This document shows, in pieces, positions 60,117-64,000 of a DNA stretch of 64,000 nucleotides; position 1 is the first letter of the stretch; every line of letters begins with the position of its first letter. The translations under genes and the position numbers were made by a program. The stretch spans positions 376,866 through 440,865 of the forward strand of contig NZ_BMZN01000001.1 of NCBI RefSeq assembly GCF_014652815.1, written 5' to 3'. Source of the stretch: Alcaligenes pakistanensis (GTDB taxonomy: Bacteria > Pseudomonadota > Gammaproteobacteria > Burkholderiales > Burkholderiaceae_B). The notes under the pieces were generated by a model. That model was not told where the DNA came from, did not search any database, and was given only the letters and a program-made list of their open reading frames with translations.

Positions 60117-62096
60117 TCAGGTTTTCGTCTGTTTAGCCGGCTGGGCAATGTCCATGGGACCGCGTTGTACTTCTACATACAGCTCGGACGGAACTCCCGC
60201 CAACCCGACTGGCCCCGGACGTTTTACCACGACTCCCATCCGAGTCCAAAGCTCGATCATGCGACGCAGACCATCGGTGTAGCCAGCCTCCACATGCAAG
60301 CCTACGCCTGATGCTCCCCGCGCCCAGGGTACACGGCTGTGATAGAAGCGCAGGCGCTCTTCGATACTCAGTTTTTCACTCATCAATTGTGTATAAAAAG
60401 CCTCGGGTAGAACATCGACCGGTAGAAGCACTGGCCACCAGATTGGCGTCGGAAAACCATCCGCCGTTTGGACAGCCTGGCAACTGAAGGCATCACCTTG
60501 CCAAGGCACGCCCATCCACCGAGTCAGATCACCCGGTGCTTGCGGCCCGATCGGAGCGAGCCGCTCACTTTCATCGGCCATATGAAGATTGCCTGTAAAC
60601 ACATTGATCGGATTGAGCTGATAGCCCATGTCTTGAACCAGACTCTTGCGCGTTGACAAAGCCACGCGGAAAGGAAAACGGGTTTTATCCTTGCCCTGGA
60701 AGAGCTCGGGGTGACGAATGGGCCAGGTAATTTCCACACCGGGGTGGAAAGCCCCACCGGAGCAGGCATCCAAAGACGCTCGCGTCAGGGCCTCGGGTTG
60801 CAAGGCCAGCGGGATTTTCTCCAACGCCGTATACGTATCCACCGTCGCATCGTGGAAATCGTTCACGAACTGGCCTTCTGCCCACAAACTTAAAATCTGA
60901 TGTTGCGTCTGAGTGAGTGTCAGCCAAGAATGCGCGCTGTCTGGATAATTGACGCCATCGCCCAGCATCAACGGTAAAGCATCTGCGCGTACGTCTGTAC
61001 CGCCAGGACGCCGGAAGGCCTCGAACACACGCTGCCGTTGGGCCAGGGCTGCTGGTCCCGGTTCAGCCAAAGCAGCTAAGGTGGCCGGGTCAGACAAATC
61101 CCCAACATTTTGCCAAGCCGCGCCCAGGAATGCCGCGCTGGCCACCCATTGCATCTGCCCACTACGGCGCAAGATAGGCAGCACATCACGTCGGAAAGAG
61201 ACTTTATCGTCAGGCTTAGGCAATTGACCCAAGGTAATCATGGCCTCACGCGCAGCATCGTACAGCGTGACGATAGGCTCCATCTGCGGCGCAAACTTAG
61301 GACCGCAAGATACGACCCAGGCAGGTTCGCACTCCACGGTTGCGCCGTCGATCTGTACGGTCGCTTTTACCCAGCCATCGCACCAATCGTCGTGCCAACC
61401 GTCATTATTAGTGAAGTCCCGTACCGGGTTTTGGGGAATGGCCGTGCGCGATACACCATCAGCCGGGAACACCAGCAAGCGCCCCTGCTCGTCCGTGCGC
61501 AAATGCCCTAAGGGCACCTCCATGCTTTGCCAGAACTGGCCTTGCATGCTGTACTTGTCTTCATCCCCGTCCGTATTAGCCAAGGCTCCACTGATCTGGA
61601 CCGGACCAGGATCGATCACCAACATATTGAGCCGGTCATCGCCCGTGATAAAGGGATTGCGATGTGACCCTGGAACGCCCGGTGCCGTCTCACCCCGGTC
61701 CATGGCATTCACAAAACCGTACCAGGCCGCTTTGGTATTGGCGACGTGTACTGTCCATTGCGGCTTAAAGGAGGCATCCAGCTCGCGCACCACCCGGCCT
61801 TGATCGTCGTAACCGTACAAGCGAAACCGCTGCACCTGCTTTTTGATGCGACCGCCCGCATCTTTAAATCCGCCTTTGGGTTCGTCCATCAGCCCAGGGA
61901 TTTCAGGGGCGTGAAACCATTCATTTGAATTGCCCACCCGCGAAAAACCAATCGCCGGAAAAATAGCCACCGTGTGAATTTTGGCTCCCTTGGGTGCCAG
62001 TTCCTGAGCCTGTAAAGGCGAGATGGCTGATTTAAACCAAATGGGTGAGCTCAGGCTGGCCGCAGCGGCGCTGAACAAAAAGTCGCGACGTTTCAT
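60117..62096 (-). CDS. LodA/GoxA-family quinoprotein amino-acid oxidase with Tat-like leader
   Basis: A 659-aa protein from ATG 62096 (AAGGGG upstream). The start MKRRDFLFSAAAASLSS has a twin-arginine motif and hydrophobic segment. The LodA_N hallmark IHTVAIFPAIGFSRVGNS is at 40-57, and conserved segments such as DDWCDGWVKATVQIDG, PAWVVSCGPKFAP and the C-terminal LTRWMGVPWQGDAFSC follow. The CTQ cofactor is formed from a Cys and a Trp; Cys445 (DACSGGAFHPG) and Trp532 (VPWQGD) are my best candidates. The substrate (lysine, glycine or other) is not deducible. Such oxidases release H2O2. Confidence 0.88.
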   Translation of the reverse strand: MKRRDFLFSAAAASLSSPIWFKSAISPLQAQELAPKGAKIHTVAIFPAIGFSRVGNSNEWFHAPEIPGLMDEPKGGFKDAGGRIKKQVQRFRLYGYDDQGRVVRELDASFKPQWTVHVANTKAAWYGFVNAMDRGETAPGVPGSHRNPFITGDDRLNMLVIDPGPVQISGALANTDGDEDKYSMQGQFWQSMEVPLGHLRTDEQGRLLVFPADGVSRTAIPQNPVRDFTNNDGWHDDWCDGWVKATVQIDGATVECEPAWVVSCGPKFAPQMEPIVTLYDAAREAMITLGQLPKPDDKVSFRRDVLPILRRSGQMQWVASAAFLGAAWQNVGDLSDPATLAALAEPGPAALAQRQRVFEAFRRPGGTDVRADALPLMLGDGVNYPDSAHSWLTLTQTQHQILSLWAEGQFVNDFHDATVDTYTALEKIPLALQPEALTRASLDACSGGAFHPGVEITWPIRHPELFQGKDKTRFPFRVALSTRKSLVQDMGYQLNPINVFTGNLHMADESERLAPIGPQAPGDLTRWMGVPWQGDAFSCQAVQTADGFPTPIWWPVLLPVDVLPEAFYTQLMSEKLSIEERLRFYHSRVPWARGASGVGLHVEAGYTDGLRRMIELWTRMGVVVKRPGPVGLAGVPSELYVEVQRGPMDIAQPAKQTKT

Positions 62097-62293
62097 GATA
62101 GTCCCCTTCAAGTGCCGCTCTGAGGTCGGCGTGTCGGTGCGTGTGAATAGTGGCTATAAACAGCATCAATAAGCACTGGTGGAGACTGAACAGACGGCTC
62201 CTGAACCGGCTTTTCTGCTTCTCGCCACTATGACAGCAGAGGAAAAATCACAGTCATTTTTTTTAATAATTGTTGAAAATTCGAGACAATTAT

Positions 62294-62974
62294 TTACAAA
62301 ATACCCGGCAAGGTAAATAGCATGATCCACGCACCCAGAACCAGATAAGGCCCAAAATGAATGGCTTGCCCGGCTTGCAAACGCCCGCTTAAACGCAGGA
62401 TCAAGGCAGCCAACAGGCCCAGCACCGACGCAGACAAAATCATCCCTGGTAAGGCCGTCGCGCCCAGCCAAGCTCCCAAGGCAGCCAGCAATTTAAAGTC
62501 GCCATAGCCCATCCCTGCCCGTCCAGTGAGCAATAAAAACACATGATTCAATAACCACAGGGCGCCGTAACCGATTGCGGCACCCAGCACGGCCAAAGGC
62601 AAGCTGGTAAAGCCATGATCCAGGTTGACCAGCAAGCCCAGCCACAGCAAGGGCAAAGTCAGGCGATCAGGCAAATAGCCTGTTTCTGCATCGATCCAGG
62701 CCAATAAAGCCGTGCCAGCAATAAACACGCAGGCCACCGCCGCTGCCGGGGTCAAGTGCCAGCGCCAAGCGGCCCACAGCATCAAAACCAGAGCCAGACC
62801 CTGGCACACCCAGCCCCATTGACGGTGGACGCGGCGCGAGCGCGCCTCCAGCTCGGGCGCCAATTCAATGGGTAAATTCCAGGACAGGTACCGGGCAGGC
62901 CAGAAAAAACAGACGGCCAATACCAGAGCAAGCCCCATTCCTGCCCAGGCATTGCCCCACGACGTCCACATCAT
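62294..62974 (-). CDS. Prepilin peptidase (A24 family), short form
   Basis: A 226-aa membrane protein with six to eight helices. The two catalytic aspartates of A24 peptidases are in IDAETGYLPD (about residue 93) and GYGDFKLLAALGAWLG (about residue 157). The N-terminal methyltransferase domain with its CxxC zinc motifs is absent, so it is a peptidase-only form, as in CpaA/TadV-type or minor type II systems. It processes type IV pilin-like signal peptides. The 62112-62293 gap shows nothing. Confidence 0.87.
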   Translation of the reverse strand: MMWTSWGNAWAGMGLALVLAVCFFWPARYLSWNLPIELAPELEARSRRVHRQWGWVCQGLALVLMLWAAWRWHLTPAAAVACVFIAGTALLAWIDAETGYLPDRLTLPLLWLGLLVNLDHGFTSLPLAVLGAAIGYGALWLLNHVFLLLTGRAGMGYGDFKLLAALGAWLGATALPGMILSASVLGLLAALILRLSGRLQAGQAIHFGPYLVLGAWIMLFTLPGIL

Positions 62975-63206
62975 ATTGATCCTTCACTGGGTTAGTTAAA
63001 GCGCCCCCGATTCAGTCAAGCAGAACGCTGCCCAAATCCTAGCAGAGCTGTGCACCGTTTTGATGACGTAAGCATTTTTTACTCCAGCTGGACAAGAATC
63101 GGGCAGTGGCATTTTTTTGTTACGCGAATGACAGACAGAGCCACACAAGGCTAGGCATAATTCGCTTCACACCTTTGTTTCGCTCACGGATGAATAAGGA
63201 AGCTTT

Positions 63207-64000
63207 ATGAACCATTTTGTGCCACGCGCTGCGCATACTCCCCGCTTACGCCATTTGACGGGCGCTTTGATGCTGGTCTGGATGGGGACGGCGGCCGGTA
63301 CAGCCTGGGCCCAGCAGATCGAATCCATTACCTTGTCCAGTGCCGGTATGGCCGAGATCGAACGGCAAATCCCCGTCAGTGAATCGGGTACCGCTCAACT
63401 GCGTGTGCCCTTAAATCAGGTGGATGACATTCTTAAAACACTGATGGCCGTCGATGGCAAAAACCGCATCGATTCGCTGACGCTATCAGGTCTGGCGCCA
63501 CTGAAAGAGAGTTTCGACAGCCTGCCCTTTTCGGCCAAAGATTTGCGCTCGCCCGCTACCTTGGCTCAGGCTCTGCGCGGTCAACAGGTCAGCGCCAGCT
63601 CACAAGGTCGCCTGATACGCGGTGCGGTGTTGGGTGTACAGGCCACAGCCGCTACTAACGAGCGCCCCGCCCAAGCCATCTTGAGCGTGTTGACTGAACA
63701 AGGTCAGATTCAAACCCTGGAGCTGGGCCCCGATACCAGCCTGGACGTGCTGGACAAGACCCTGCAGCAGCAATTGCAACAGGCGACGGAAGTGTTGGCA
63801 GGTCAAAGCAATCAGCAATCCCGTGATATTCAGCTGGTCCTGAACAAGACTGATGCCAAGACAGCGCGGCTGTCTTATCTGATCCCTGCACCGGTCTGGA
63901 AAAGCTCTTACCGTTTGATGATGCAGGACGGCAAAGCCCGCCTGCAGGCTTGGGCCATTTTTGAAAACACCAGCGGCGAAGACTGGAAAGACGTGAAGGT
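63207..64000 (+). CDS. DUF4139-domain exported protein, 3' end outside window
   Basis: The frame from ATG 63207 (AAGGA upstream) is open to the window edge, giving at least 264 residues. It begins with a signal peptide (ALMLVWMGTAAGTAWA, cleavage before QQIES) and has SYLIPAPVWKSSYRLMMQDG followed by LQAWAIFENTSGEDWKDV, the start of the DUF4139 beta-sandwich domain. These proteins are probably periplasmic or surface-attached; the function is unknown. Confidence 0.85.
   Translation, partial: MNHFVPRAAHTPRLRHLTGALMLVWMGTAAGTAWAQQIESITLSSAGMAEIERQIPVSESGTAQLRVPLNQVDDILKTLMAVDGKNRIDSLTLSGLAPLKESFDSLPFSAKDLRSPATLAQALRGQQVSASSQGRLIRGAVLGVQATAATNERPAQAILSVLTEQGQIQTLELGPDTSLDVLDKTLQQQLQQATEVLAGQSNQQSRDIQLVLNKTDAKTARLSYLIPAPVWKSSYRLMMQDGKARLQAWAIFENTSGEDWKDVK

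Overview
The window looks like a chromosome segment of a betaproteobacterium of the Alcaligenaceae, most like Alcaligenes. That is an inference from gene content and style (Pha-type antiporter, Bug-type TctC binding protein, cd1 nitrite reductase cluster, RNase R next to RlmB, paired TonB/ExbB/ExbD); I could not search a database. Core genes alternate with inserted or decayed DNA, and three tRNA loci carry marks of past integration.

Region by region. (1) 1-2880: the end of a phaD-E-F-G cation/proton antiporter operon and a small exported protein. (2) About 2.9-20.9 kb: an accessory island with plasmid/ICE-type genes (DUF932, RadC, an XRE + ImmA/IrrE pair, small ORFs) and two cassettes that look like anti-phage or conflict systems. 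The first is a 1622-aa protein with a NERD nuclease domain, two kinase-like domains and an SF1 helicase, with a winged-helix partner. The second is a tight three-gene operon of a UvrD-like helicase, a DarT-like ADP-ribosyltransferase and an ADP-ribosylglycohydrolase. The DUF932 and RadC genes share a long, structured, duplicated 5' leader that resembles a conserved RNA element. Broken MFS and DJ-1/PfpI genes mark the right edge. (3) 20.9-31.2 kb: kup, a two-component system, exbD-exbB-tonB with a Fur-like site, and the sulfate transporter sbp-cysT-cysW-cysA.

(4) 31.4-38.2 kb: a small element at tRNA-Val, bounded by a roughly 100-bp direct repeat that contains the tRNA 3' part. It carries a ruined tyrosine integrase, phage-like small genes, a tRNA-Pro 3' fragment, and a LysR / RraA-like / TctC cargo. 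(5) 38.3-47.9 kb: hupB, then the denitrification block nirE-C-F-DL-G-H-J (heme d1 synthesis), convergent with a CysG-like protein, a cytochrome c and nirS. FNR/Dnr-like boxes lie in front of both arms. (6) 47.9-54.1 kb: a MocR regulator, a cystathionine-gamma-synthase-family enzyme, rlmB and rnr.

(7) 54.2-58.9 kb: three identical tRNA-Leu(CAG) genes plus a 3' tRNA-Leu scrap, surrounding pseudogenes (M20 peptidase joined to an MFS tail, and a LysR tail), an unusual HMA protein, and a Fur-box-linked PadR + siderophore-interacting reductase pair. (8) 59.0-64.0 kb: a LodA/LodB-type quinoprotein oxidase pair with a Tat-like leader, a short prepilin peptidase, and the start of a DUF4139 exported protein that runs off the window.
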